Origin: Microtetraspora malaysiensis
GTDB lineage: Bacteria; Actinomycetota; Actinomycetes; Streptosporangiales; Streptosporangiaceae
NCBI RefSeq assembly: GCF_001528665.1
Contig: NZ_BBYJ01000023.1
Span: 1-64,000, forward strand
Direction of reading: 5' to 3'
DNA length: 64,000 bases
Shown here piece after piece: positions 52,469 through 60,414 of the stretch. The notes beneath the pieces are model-generated. The model was not told the DNA's origin. It ran no database searches and saw nothing but the letters and a program-made list of their open reading frames with translations. Position 1 is the stretch's first letter. The number at the start of each line of letters is the position of its first letter. Made by a program: the position numbers and the translations under genes.

Positions 52469-53227
52469 ATGGACATCCTCTGGCTCGGCGTGTTCGCGCT
52501 GCTGCTGATCGGCTATTTCGCCCTGGAGGGCTTCGACATCGGGATCGGGATGTTGCTGCCCGTGCTGGGCCGTACCAGGGAGGAACGGGACCGGCTGGTG
52601 GCGGGCATGGCGCCGTTCGTTCTGGCCGGTGAGGTGTGGCTGGTCGCGGTGGCGGGCGTGCTGTTCGGCGCGTTCCCCCACCTGGAGGGCGAGACGCTGT
52701 TCGCCCTGTACCCCCTGGTCGTCGGGCTGCTCGTGTCCTGGGTGATCCGCGACGCCGGGCTGTGGTTCCGGCGCAGGCTCGACGGCCGGGCCTGGCGGGC
52801 GTTCTGGGACGGCGCCCTCTGCGTCGGCTCGTACGGGCTGGCCCTCACCTGGGGGCTGGCCCTGGCCGCCCTCGTCCAGGGCGGTCCGGTGCTCACCCCA
52901 CTCGGGGTGGGCTACGCGGCGGTGGTCGTCGGGGTGTTCGCGATCCACGGGCGCAGGTTCGCCGCGTGGCGGGCGGGCGGGCCGGGCCGTACCGGCTGGG
53001 CGCTGCTCGGCTCCGCGGCCCTGGCGGCGGTGCCGGTGGCGGTGCCGCTGGTCGTCGCCGCCCCGTGGCTGCTCGACCATGTCGCCCCGTCGAGCACGCT
53101 GGGCGTGCTCACGCTGGTGCTCCTGCCCTGCGTGCCGGTCATGGTCGCGGCCCAGGTATGGGTGTGGCGCGCCTTCGGCCGCCGCGCCCGGACAGGCGTC
53201 GGCGCCCGGGTCCCGTCGTTCTTCTGA
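52469..53227 (+). CDS. cydB: Short cytochrome bd-type oxidase subunit II (CydB-like)
   Basis: A 252-aa membrane protein with about seven helices. The CydB signature is clear: IGYFALEGFDIGIGMLLPVL, then LVAGMAPFVLAGEVWLVAVA, GVLFGAFP. Typical CydB proteins have 330-380 residues, so this one lacks the C-terminal helices. It follows the short cydA by 56 bp with RBS CTAGGAGAG. No cydC/cydD assembly genes follow. Confidence 0.82.
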   Translation: MDILWLGVFALLLIGYFALEGFDIGIGMLLPVLGRTREERDRLVAGMAPFVLAGEVWLVAVAGVLFGAFPHLEGETLFALYPLVVGLLVSWVIRDAGLWFRRRLDGRAWRAFWDGALCVGSYGLALTWGLALAALVQGGPVLTPLGVGYAAVVVGVFAIHGRRFAAWRAGGPGRTGWALLGSAALAAVPVAVPLVVAAPWLLDHVAPSSTLGVLTLVLLPCVPVMVAAQVWVWRAFGRRARTGVGARVPSFF

Positions 53228-53332
53228 CCGCGTGCGCTCGTGCCGTCCTGGCGAGCTCGCACGTCGCGCCCGGATTCATCCGGGAGCTCCCGGATGGCGG
53301 AGCGTGCCCTTCAACGCGGCACAGCTGGAAAA

Positions 53333-53662
53333 ATGGACAGTATGACGTTCCCTGAGATCGACGTGAAATCCCTGCCGGACGGGGCGTACCTGCTCGACGT
53401 TCGCGAGCCGGACGAATGGCGGGCCGGGCACGCGCCGAACGCGTGTCACATCCCCCTTGGTGAGTTGCAGGGCCGAGTCGGCGAGCTGCCGGACGGTACG
53501 ATCTATGTGATCTGCCGGCTCGGTGGTCGCTCCGCCCACGCGGCAGCCTGGCTCAACCACATCGGACGCGAGGCGATCAACGTGGACGGCGGCATGCAGT
53601 CGTGGGCCACCGCCGGCCTCCCCATGGTGAACGACGACGGGGGAACGCCGTTCGTGGCCTGA
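53333..53662 (+). CDS. Rhodanese-like sulfurtransferase
   Basis: A 109-aa single rhodanese domain: AYLLDVREPDEWRAGHAPNA, then the active loop CRLGGRSAHA with Cys61 and the closing NVDGGMQSWATAGLP. It carries sulfane sulfur. The start is ATG 53333 or, 9 bp on, ATG 53342; the second fits the family N-terminus, the first has TGGAA upstream. Confidence 0.88.
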   Translation: MDSMTFPEIDVKSLPDGAYLLDVREPDEWRAGHAPNACHIPLGELQGRVGELPDGTIYVICRLGGRSAHAAAWLNHIGREAINVDGGMQSWATAGLPMVNDDGGTPFVA

Positions 53663-53695
53663 GCTGTGTTTAATTGCCGCGCCTCCGGCGCGGCG

Positions 53696-53802
53696 GGCTC
53701 GGGGCGCGTTCAGTCGATGTCTTCCCTCGTCACTGTGTCTATTTGCGCTCGCTTCGCTCGCGCGGCTCGGGGCGCCTTCAGTCGATGTCTTCCCTCGTCA
53801 CT
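53696..53802. repeat. Pair of 39-bp direct repeats 68 bp apart
   Basis: GGCTCGGGGCGCGTTCAGTC and the following 19 bases at 53696-53734 recur at 53764-53802 with one mismatch (G to C). Both copies end CCTCGTCACT. Confidence 0.85.
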
Positions 53803-53829
53803 CGGGGTCGCTCGTCCCTCGCTCCCCAC

Positions 53830-53946
53830 TCGCTCCTCAGTCCAGACACCGCCGCGCCCCTCGCGGGGTCGCTCCTCAGTCCGGACACCGCCGCGCCCCT
53901 CGCGGAGTCGCTCCTCAGTCCGGACACCGCCGCGCCCCTCGCGGAG
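53830..53946. repeat. Three tandem 39-bp units
   Basis: Units at 53830-53868, 53869-53907 and 53908-53946 begin TCGCTCCTCAGTCC and end CCCCTCGCGG(G/A)G. Only a few bases differ (A/G at unit position 15; G/A near the end). A partial fourth unit may follow. Confidence 0.9.
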
Positions 53947-54087
53947 CCGCTCGTTCCTCGCTCCGGGCGTTCCTCGGCTACTTCACCGCCGCGCCCCGAG
54001 CGTGATGGTTGGGCGCCGCGATGATTGATGGTGCTCGCGCGGGCATTGGACATTTCGCCCATCAATGTCATAATCCGGGGCGACAAC

Positions 54088-54193
54088 TCGATAGCGCGGG
54101 AGCTCGGGCGTAACCGGGCTGAGAGGGCGGCTCCTTGACGAGGCGCGCCGCCGACCGCATGAACCTGTCCGGATAATGCCGGCGTAGGGAGCG
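54088..54193 (+). promoter_or_regulatory. TPP riboswitch (THI element)
   Basis: The conserved core is complete: GGGCTGAGAGGG at 54116-54127, GAACCTG at 54161-54167, and TAATGCCGGCGTAGGGA at 54174-54190. A variable P3a stem (GGCGGC ... GCCGCC) lies between. The terminal AGGGAG overlaps the ribosome site of the following gene, so TPP binding should block translation start. Part of the gene set for thiamine or HMP uptake. Confidence 0.93.
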
Positions 54194-54197
54194 TGTG

Positions 54198-55547
54198 ATG
54201 GCGCCTGCCGTCTTCGACGATGTGGAAGCCCCCCTCACCCTTGAGGAGGAGGCTCCGAAAACCCTCGGAGTGCTCGACCAGGGCGCCTTCTGGGCCAATC
54301 TCGGCGTCAGCCTTCTCGGCTTCTCGGGGGCGCTGTTCCTCCTCGACCCGCTGGGCGGCAAGCCGCTGACCTTCACCGGGGCCATCCTGGCGGCGGTCGT
54401 CGGCAGCCTGATCGGCACCGCCATGGTCGGGCTCGCCGCCATCCCCGGGGCGCGCACCGGGCAGCCCGCGATGGTGCTGCTCAGGGGGCTGTTCGGCGCG
54501 CGGCTGTCATACGCGCCGACCGTGCTCAACATCGTCCAGCTTCTCGGATGGGGGGCGTTCGAGCTCTGGGTGGTCGCCACCGGCGCTGAGGCGATCTTCG
54601 GCGACGCGGTGCCGTACGAGGTCTGGGTGGTGGTGGCCGGGGCACTGACCATCGCGCTGACGATCCGTCCTCTCGGCGCGCTCCGGCTGCTCAGGCGGTA
54701 CGTCACGGTCGGCGTGATCGTCTCGATGGTGTGGCTGTCGGTCGCGCTGTTCAGCCGCGGGCCGTCGCTGGACGCGGGGTCGTGGGACGCGTTCGCGCCC
54801 GCCGTGGACTACGTGATCGCGCTGTCGGTCTCGTGGGTGCCGGTCGCGGCCGACTACGCCCGGCACTCGCGGTCGAGCTCGGGCGCCTTCACGGGCATCG
54901 TCGGCGGCTACACCGTGGCCCAGGTGGCCTGCCTGGCGCTCGGCATCGCGGCCCTGGCCCTGGTCGGGAACGACGCCGACAAGGTCTGGGAGCCGTTCGT
55001 CGCGGCGCCGCTCGGCGCGCTCTTCTTCGGCATGCTGGTGCTGCGCGAGGTGGATCAGTCGTTCGCCAACGTCTACTCCACGTCCGTCTCGATCCAGAAC
55101 TTCGCGCCCCGGGTGGACCGGCGGATCATCTCGGTGTCGATCGGCGTCCTGACCATCGCCATCGCCCTCTTCGCCGACGTGAACTCGTACGGCGCGTTCC
55201 TCAGTGTGATCGGCGCGGTGTTCGTCCCGATGTTCGCCGTACTCGCCGTGGACTACTTCCTGCTCGGCGGGGCGGCCCGGTGGAACATGGCCAAGGACGC
55301 GCCGCTGCGCTGGCTGACCCTGCCCCCGTGGGTCCTCGGCTTCGCCGCGTACTGGATCGTCACGGTCACCCCGACCGTCCCGTGGTGGGACGGCGTGTGG
55401 GCGCGGGTCCGGGACGCGATCGGGTTCGGCCACCAGCCGTGGATGAACGCCGCGCTGGCCGCGTTCCTGGTGTCGGCCCTGACGATGCTCGCGACCGGCC
55501 TGCTCGCCCGCCTGGCCGCCGCCCGGTCCGTACGGCACGGCCGGTGA
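54198..55547 (+). CDS. cytX: CytX-type NCS1 transporter, probable HMP (thiamine precursor) uptake
   Basis: A 449-aa membrane protein with about 12 helices of the purine-cytosine permease (NCS1) family: LGVLDQGAFWANLGVSLLGF, IPGARTGQPAMVLLRGLFGA, NIVQLLGWGAFELWVVATGA and VSWVPVAADYARHSRSSSGA. Under a TPP riboswitch such permeases (CytX) import hydroxymethylpyrimidine. The ATG at 54198 follows AGGGAG inside the riboswitch; the preceding GTG at 54195 is less likely. Confidence 0.88.
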   Translation: MAPAVFDDVEAPLTLEEEAPKTLGVLDQGAFWANLGVSLLGFSGALFLLDPLGGKPLTFTGAILAAVVGSLIGTAMVGLAAIPGARTGQPAMVLLRGLFGARLSYAPTVLNIVQLLGWGAFELWVVATGAEAIFGDAVPYEVWVVVAGALTIALTIRPLGALRLLRRYVTVGVIVSMVWLSVALFSRGPSLDAGSWDAFAPAVDYVIALSVSWVPVAADYARHSRSSSGAFTGIVGGYTVAQVACLALGIAALALVGNDADKVWEPFVAAPLGALFFGMLVLREVDQSFANVYSTSVSIQNFAPRVDRRIISVSIGVLTIAIALFADVNSYGAFLSVIGAVFVPMFAVLAVDYFLLGGAARWNMAKDAPLRWLTLPPWVLGFAAYWIVTVTPTVPWWDGVWARVRDAIGFGHQPWMNAALAAFLVSALTMLATGLLARLAAARSVRHGR

Positions 55548-55554
55548 ACGCCGG

Positions 55555-55590
55555 CCGGGGCTCCGGGCGCCACCCCGCCCGGAGCCCCGG
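55555..55590. terminator. Strong hairpin terminator
   Basis: CCGGGGCTCCGGGCG, loop CCACCC, CGCCCGGAGCCCCGG: a perfect 15-bp stem directly after cytX and before the convergent lipase-like gene; it can stop both. Confidence 0.85.
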
Positions 55591-55599
55591 CACGTTCGA

Positions 55600-56898
55600 T
55601 CAGTCGCCGAACTCGTTCTGCACCCCGGGCGGGGTGAGAGCCGAGACGTAGTGATGCGGCAGGTGGTCGTCGATCGAGTGGACGGCGGGGAGCGACCGGG
55701 CCATCGGGACCACGCGGGCCACGAACGCCGGCGCGGTGATCGCGACCCCCAGCAGGTGCGGCAACTGCCCGGCATGGTGCCCGGCGATGCGCCACACGCC
55801 GGCCCGGCCCGGCAGGTGCGCCTCGGGACGGCCGAGCGCGCCCGCCATGACGTTGCGGAGATGCGGGATCTCGTAGCGGTACTCCCGGCCGAAGTGCCGG
55901 AAGGGCCCCGAGGCCGCGGGCGGAAGGTGCGGAACGACGTCCCGGTCGTAGATGTAGCGGACGACGTTCTCGCGGAGGAAGTCGTCGCGGTCGCACGCCT
56001 CGGCGAACCGCCTGTCGCCGATCATGGGCTGACCGAACGTGTAGACGGCGCGCAGGTGGTCGCCGAGCGCCTCCCGGTACTTCCGCTCCCGCCGGATCAT
56101 CACGCCCATGAGCGCGGCCATCGCCCCGCCGTGGCCGTGCCCGGTGATGTAGAGGGCCTCAAGCCGCCCGTCCACACGCCCGAGGTCGATCCCCGGGGAG
56201 CCGTTCGGCAGCGAGGCGCGCACCGAGTGGCGGTCGGAGGCGTTCCGCAGGGCGTTCATGACCTCGTACCTGGTCGCCCGTACGTTGCGGTAGATGCCCG
56301 CGTGGACGGTGGCCGACGGATGGCAGGCCCGGTACGCGATCCGCTCGGGCTCGCGGTCCGTCGAGGTCAGCCGGTGGGCGAAGTCGGACGGTTCGGCGCC
56401 CCGGTAACAGAGAATGGCGACCCGGCCGCTCTTGCTCTGGATGAGAAAAGCGGTCGATTGAATCCCCATGGCGTCCACGGACGCCTGGATCATCCGGCAC
56501 TGGTTGTCTTCGAGGCCCATTCTCGCCATGATCATCGAGACCGTCTCGGGTCCGGAATAGGCGTAGGCCGCGCACGTGGCCATGACGTGCGCGATTTCCG
56601 GGTCGGGGTGCTCGGCGGCGTTCAGCAGCCGCTGTTCCAGGTCCTTGTATACGGGGAATCCGGAGGTTTCCCGCGGTCCGTAGGGTCGTAGTTCCTCGTA
56701 GGTGGGTGCCTTCGCGTCGCGGGTCCACAGGCCGCCGATCTCCAGGGTGTCCCGCAGCCGCGCCTCCATTTCCAGGGGGCGGAATTCGCCCGTCGTCCTG
56801 GATGATGCTGGCATTTTCCCGGTGCTCGCCTGCTCGGCCGTGGAGGGAACCGACTTTTCCGCCTGGCGGGTATTCCGCGCGGTGTCCACATTCGCCAT
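55600..56898 (-). CDS. Class 3 lipase-like protein with the nucleophile serine replaced by glycine
   Basis: A 432-aa protein. The N-terminal 100 residues are charged and unfamiliar. The lipase_3 fold follows: VAILCYRGAEPSDFAHRLTS (oxyanion strand), LEALYITGHGHGGAMAALMG (nucleophile elbow), AVYTFGQPMIGDRRFAEACD, YIYDRDVVPHLPP (Asp) and IDDHLPHHYVSAL (His412). The elbow should be GHSxGG; here residue 255 (codon 56134-56136) is Gly (GGC), so GHGHGG has no nucleophile. Asp and His remain. It may be a pseudoenzyme. No signal peptide is seen. The ATG at 56898 follows GGAAGG; the frame open to 57072 is not favoured. Confidence 0.78.
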   Translation of the reverse strand: MANVDTARNTRQAEKSVPSTAEQASTGKMPASSRTTGEFRPLEMEARLRDTLEIGGLWTRDAKAPTYEELRPYGPRETSGFPVYKDLEQRLLNAAEHPDPEIAHVMATCAAYAYSGPETVSMIMARMGLEDNQCRMIQASVDAMGIQSTAFLIQSKSGRVAILCYRGAEPSDFAHRLTSTDREPERIAYRACHPSATVHAGIYRNVRATRYEVMNALRNASDRHSVRASLPNGSPGIDLGRVDGRLEALYITGHGHGGAMAALMGVMIRRERKYREALGDHLRAVYTFGQPMIGDRRFAEACDRDDFLRENVVRYIYDRDVVPHLPPAASGPFRHFGREYRYEIPHLRNVMAGALGRPEAHLPGRAGVWRIAGHHAGQLPHLLGVAITAPAFVARVVPMARSLPAVHSIDDHLPHHYVSALTPPGVQNEFGD

Positions 56899-57079
56899 GC
56901 CGTACACCTTCCGGTCACGTGATTTCAGGCGGTGGTTTCGACCATTTCCCGGGTGCCATGAAAAACCGGAACGGCTTGTGCCGTCCCGCGTCGAGCGTGC
57001 CCGTGGGGTCCCGCCTGTCCGTGACAATTTCCGCGACAAAGCGGGACAAATCCCTGCAACTCGCAAACACATTCCCAGG

Positions 57080-57643
57080 TCAGGCGAGGGCGCCCTCCAG
57101 GCGGAGCAGTTCCTCCTTCGCCGCGGGGCCTCCGGCGTACCCGCCGAGCACGCCGGGCGCCTCGATCGCGCGGTGGCAGGGGAAGAGCAGGCACACCGGG
57201 TTCGCGCCGAGCGCGTTGGCGATCGCGCGGAGCGCCTGCGGCCGCCCGATCCGTTCCGCGATGTTCTGATAAGTCGTGACCTGTCCGTACGGCACGGCGG
57301 CCATCATCTGGACGACGGTCCGCCCGAACGCGGAGACGAGCTGGGGGTCCACGGGCGAGGAGAAGGTCCGCAGCCGTCCCTCGAAGTACGCGTCGAGCTC
57401 CCGGCGCACCGGATCGAGACGGCGCGGATCAGGGCCGATGAACGAGCTGACGTCCCGGTGGATGCGGCCGTAGACGGCGTGCTCGTCCTCGTAGCTGCAC
57501 GCCAGGACGCCGCGCCCGGTGGCGGCGAGCGTGAGGCGGCCCACCGGGGCGTCCACGGTGCCGAAGGCGACCTCGGGCGGGGACTCCCCCACGTATCCCC
57601 GCGCGGTCACTCGCAGCAGGGCTTCGAGGTCGGCTGTGGACAT
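57080..57643 (-). CDS. ogt: Methylated-DNA-protein-cysteine methyltransferase
   Basis: A 187-aa suicide repair protein. The N-terminal domain (about 25-95) is followed by the DNA-binding and active-site domain: VPYGQVTTYQNIAERIGRPQ, ALRAIANALGANPV and LLFPCHRAIE with acceptor Cys156, then GGYAGG. It removes methyl groups from O6 of guanine. The ATG at 57643 is used; a start at 57652 is also possible. Confidence 0.93.
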   Translation of the reverse strand: MSTADLEALLRVTARGYVGESPPEVAFGTVDAPVGRLTLAATGRGVLACSYEDEHAVYGRIHRDVSSFIGPDPRRLDPVRRELDAYFEGRLRTFSSPVDPQLVSAFGRTVVQMMAAVPYGQVTTYQNIAERIGRPQALRAIANALGANPVCLLFPCHRAIEAPGVLGGYAGGPAAKEELLRLEGALA

Positions 57644-57729
57644 GCGCCCCACTTCCTCTCAGTGCGTATGCGAAGCGTATCGGATGCAAAACCTCAAGAT
57701 CAGAGAGGGAAAGGGGGCACCATGGGGGA

Positions 57730-59604
57730 GTGGGTGAGGACAGGAGCGACTACGAGGACGGCATAGCGCGGGCTGCCGTCGCCAGCTCCCCCGACGCCAT
57801 CGTGGCCCTGGACCGTGATCTCTCCGTCCTCGGATGGAACCCCGCGGCGGAGCGGCTGTTCGGCTGGACGGCGGAGGAGCTCATGGGCCGGCGGGCACCG
57901 ATCGTCCCGGCCGAGCTGATGGCCGAGCACAACGCCGTCATGGAACGCGTGCGCACCGGCGGCCAGGTGTCGCTGCGGACCAGGCGCTTCCATCGCGACG
58001 GCCGCCTCCTGGAGGTCCGCGCCGACACCAACGCGCTGCGGAGCGACAGCGGGACGCTGCTCGGATACGTCAGCGTCTACCACCTCGCCGAGGACGACGA
58101 GGCGGCGCGGGCGGCGCGCCGGGCCCGGCTGGTCCGGCGGCTGACCGACGTCGTCGCCGACATCAACGCCGCGCTCGACCTGCCGGTCGTGCTCGACCGG
58201 ATCGCGGGCAGCCTCACCGAGCTCACCGGCGCGGACGCCGGCGGCTTCGTGCTGATCGAGGGTGAGCGGCTGCGGCTCGTCAGCGGCCACCACATCCCGT
58301 CCGAGCTGCGCGGCGTCACCGCCGACCTGCACACCAGCCTGGTCGGCAAGCTGCTGCGCACCGGGAAGACGGTCCTGCTTGAGACCAACCCCGCCGGCCT
58401 GGAGGACCTCGTCTGGGCCCGGCTTCCCGGGCTGCACACCGTCGCGGTCGGCATCGCCGCCGTCGGCGGACGGCCGTACGGCGCGCTGTACGCGCTGTTC
58501 GCGAAGGGCAAGGCCGGGCACGTCGAGCTGGAGCTGCTTGAGCTGCTCGCCGGCCACGCGGGCATCGCGGTCGGCAACGCCCAGGCCTACCAGGAGGCGG
58601 TACGGCAGCGCGCGCACGAGCGGGCCGTCTTCGACGCGAGCGCGGACGGCATCGGCGTGCTCGACGAGGCCGGCCGGGTGACCCAGTGGAACCCGGCGGC
58701 GGCCGAGCTGACCGGCTTCCCGGCCGAGCGGGTGATCGGCGGGCCGCCGCCGTTCCCGCTGCCCGAGCCGGGCGAGAAACTCACCATCCAGCTCGATTCC
58801 GGACGCTGGCTGGACGTGCTGTGCGCCACGATCCCGGAGACGGGCGAGGTCGTGGCCGACTTCCGCGACGTGACCAGGGCCAAGGAGCTGGAGGAGGCCA
58901 AGGACCTGTTCCTCGCCACCACCAGCCACGAGCTGCGCACGCCGATCACGATCGTGCACGGCTTCGCCAGCACGCTCGACGCCCGCTGGGACAACCTGTC
59001 CGACGCGGAGCGCCGTTCGGCCGTCCACACCATCGCCGAGCGGGCCAGGATGCTGGGCCGGCTCGTGGACCACCTGCTGCTCGGCGCGCGCACCGGGGCG
59101 GACGAGTTGCGGATCAGGATCGAGACGTTCGACCTGGGCGAGCGGGTCCGCGCGGCCACCCTCGGCCTGCCGGTGCTGTCCGACCGGCACCGCGTCGAGG
59201 TGGGCATCCCGGACGATCTGCCCAAAGTCCACGGCGACTCGCTGGCCACCGACATCCTCCTCGGGCAGCTCCTGGAGAACGCGTTCAAGTACTCCCCGGA
59301 CGGCGGCCTGATCCGGGTCGAGGCGTGGGCGGAGGAGGGCCGGGTCGTCCTCGTGATCGACGACGAGGGGGTGGGCATCGCCCCCGCGGACCGGGAGCGG
59401 ATCTTCGAACGGTTCGTGCAGGCCGACAGCGGCAACCGGCGCCGATTCGGCGGTGTGGGACTCGGGCTCTACATCGCGCGCAACCTGGCCCGCGCGCAGG
59501 GCGGCGACGTGACCGCCCACTCGCGGCCGGGCGGTGGCACCCGGATGCGTTTCGTCCTCAACGAGGCGGCCGCCGTGTCGCGAGGTGAGCATCACATGAT
59601 CTGA
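57730..59604 (+). CDS. Hybrid PAS-GAF-PAS sensor histidine kinase
   Basis: A 624-aa cytoplasmic kinase with no membrane helix. PAS 1 (about 12-118; SPDAIVALDRDLSVLGWNPA), GAF (about 150-290; GADAGGFVLIEGERLRLVSG), PAS 2 (about 296-385; ADGIGVLDEAGRVTQWNPAA), DHp with SHELRTP (His400) and an HATPase domain (about 500-610; LLENAFKYSPDGG, DDEGVGIAPADRERIFERFV, GVGLGLYIARNLA). Likely sensor for cytoplasmic redox, light or ligand cues. The OmpR-type regulator 0.8 kb downstream may be its partner. GTG 57730 is the start; RBS AAAGGGGG is at some distance. Confidence 0.9.
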   Translation: MGEDRSDYEDGIARAAVASSPDAIVALDRDLSVLGWNPAAERLFGWTAEELMGRRAPIVPAELMAEHNAVMERVRTGGQVSLRTRRFHRDGRLLEVRADTNALRSDSGTLLGYVSVYHLAEDDEAARAARRARLVRRLTDVVADINAALDLPVVLDRIAGSLTELTGADAGGFVLIEGERLRLVSGHHIPSELRGVTADLHTSLVGKLLRTGKTVLLETNPAGLEDLVWARLPGLHTVAVGIAAVGGRPYGALYALFAKGKAGHVELELLELLAGHAGIAVGNAQAYQEAVRQRAHERAVFDASADGIGVLDEAGRVTQWNPAAAELTGFPAERVIGGPPPFPLPEPGEKLTIQLDSGRWLDVLCATIPETGEVVADFRDVTRAKELEEAKDLFLATTSHELRTPITIVHGFASTLDARWDNLSDAERRSAVHTIAERARMLGRLVDHLLLGARTGADELRIRIETFDLGERVRAATLGLPVLSDRHRVEVGIPDDLPKVHGDSLATDILLGQLLENAFKYSPDGGLIRVEAWAEEGRVVLVIDDEGVGIAPADRERIFERFVQADSGNRRRFGGVGLGLYIARNLARAQGGDVTAHSRPGGGTRMRFVLNEAAAVSRGEHHMI

Positions 59605-59701
59605 TGTGTGCAACCTGTGATGAAAGGTGCGGTTTCTTGGGCCCCCGAATGGGGCATTTCGGTCCTACTGGGGTGTGTTGTCTCCTTGGGGGAGGGGGAA
59701 A

Positions 59702-60148
59702 GTGAGTCCGTCGAGCGTCGTGATGTTGCCCTACGCGCTGGCGAGCGTCGCCACCGCGCGTCGGCGTCTCAGCTCGGATCTGCTCGCTTCGGGGCTCTTC
59801 AGTACGACCGTGGATGATGCCGTCCTGGTCGTGAGCGAGCTGCTGAGCAATGCGTTGCGGCACGCTCACCCTTTGCCATCGGGGCAGCTCAGGCTCGCCT
59901 GGACGTGCTCGGAAGGCCGGCTGGAGCTCGCGGTGAGCGACGGGGGAGCGACCACCGAACCGCGCGCGGGCCGCCCCACGCTCTCGTCGCTGGGCGGCCG
60001 CGGCCTCGGGATCGTCGAATACCTCGCCGAGCAGTGGGGCGTGCGCCACGAGGGCGAGACGACCACCGTATGGGCGATCCTCGCGCTGCCGCAGCCTGTC
60101 CGAAACGGCCAGGAGCGAGAGCCCGAAATTCACGCCCTGCGAGGATGA
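59702..60148 (+). CDS. ATP-binding anti-sigma-factor-like protein (HATPase_c_2)
   Basis: A 148-aa GHKL ATPase domain resembling RsbW/SpoIIAB-type serine kinases: N-box VSELLSNALRHAHPLPSGQL, G1-like VSDGGATTEP, G2 GGRGLGIVEYLAEQWG. In partner-switching systems such proteins bind sigma factors and phosphorylate a STAS antagonist. A STAS gene lies 1.55 kb downstream. GTG 59702 after GGAGGGGGAAA is clearly better than starts further up (59627). Confidence 0.85.
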   Translation: MSPSSVVMLPYALASVATARRRLSSDLLASGLFSTTVDDAVLVVSELLSNALRHAHPLPSGQLRLAWTCSEGRLELAVSDGGATTEPRAGRPTLSSLGGRGLGIVEYLAEQWGVRHEGETTTVWAILALPQPVRNGQEREPEIHALRG

Positions 60149-60149
60149 C

Positions 60150-60317
60150 TCAGCGGGACATCTTCCCCATGAGCGTGATCGCCGCCACCACGAGGAAGGC
60201 GATGATCGCGAACATGAGCAGGAACTTCAGCGTGGCGAACAGCGCCGGGATGATGAACGCGAAGACCAGCCAGATGGCGAGAACGACAGCCAGGACGGTC
60301 AGTACGGTACGGGCCAT
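60150..60317 (-). CDS. 55-aa single- or two-pass membrane protein
   Basis: A small ORF of 55 codons: MARTVLTVLAVVLAIWLVFA, then FIIPALFATLKFLLMFAIIA and a C-terminal VVAAITLMGKMSR. Two closely spaced hydrophobic stretches with a short Thr-Leu-Lys turn suggest a hairpin membrane peptide. Codon usage is highly G/C at third positions, and its stop is 2 bp past the end of the convergent ATPase gene. Similar tiny hydrophobic proteins occur in Streptomyces. Function unknown. Confidence 0.7.
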   Translation of the reverse strand: MARTVLTVLAVVLAIWLVFAFIIPALFATLKFLLMFAIIAFLVVAAITLMGKMSR

Positions 60318-60414
60318 AGCCACAAGGTACGCGTTGCCGCCCGCCGCCGCGAAGATCTGGACGTTTCACGTGAATCACGACTGACGCCGGCCCGGCGACC
60401 GTGAGAATGGGCGC

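Larger units (their letters stand above)
53663..54087. other. Non-coding repeat-rich spacer before the TPP riboswitch
   Basis: This 425-bp stretch has two separated 39-bp direct repeats (53696-53734, 53764-53802) and three tandem 39-bp units (53830-53946). ORFs across it only reflect the 13-residue translation of the repeat. GCTCGCTTCGCTCGCGCGGC-like inverted pieces add secondary structure. I see no gene. Confidence 0.75.

Noticed and set aside
53830-53946. CRISPR array
   Set aside because: The three 39-bp units are directly adjacent without spacers and there are no cas genes.
53674-54024. ORF with repeated SLLSPDTAAPLA units
   Set aside because: It only translates the 39-bp DNA repeats; no start context or family, and other frames are equally open.
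57700-59613. 637-codon minus-strand ORF
   Set aside because: Exact antisense of the PAS-GAF-PAS kinase; composition is a GC-rich shadow frame with no domain.
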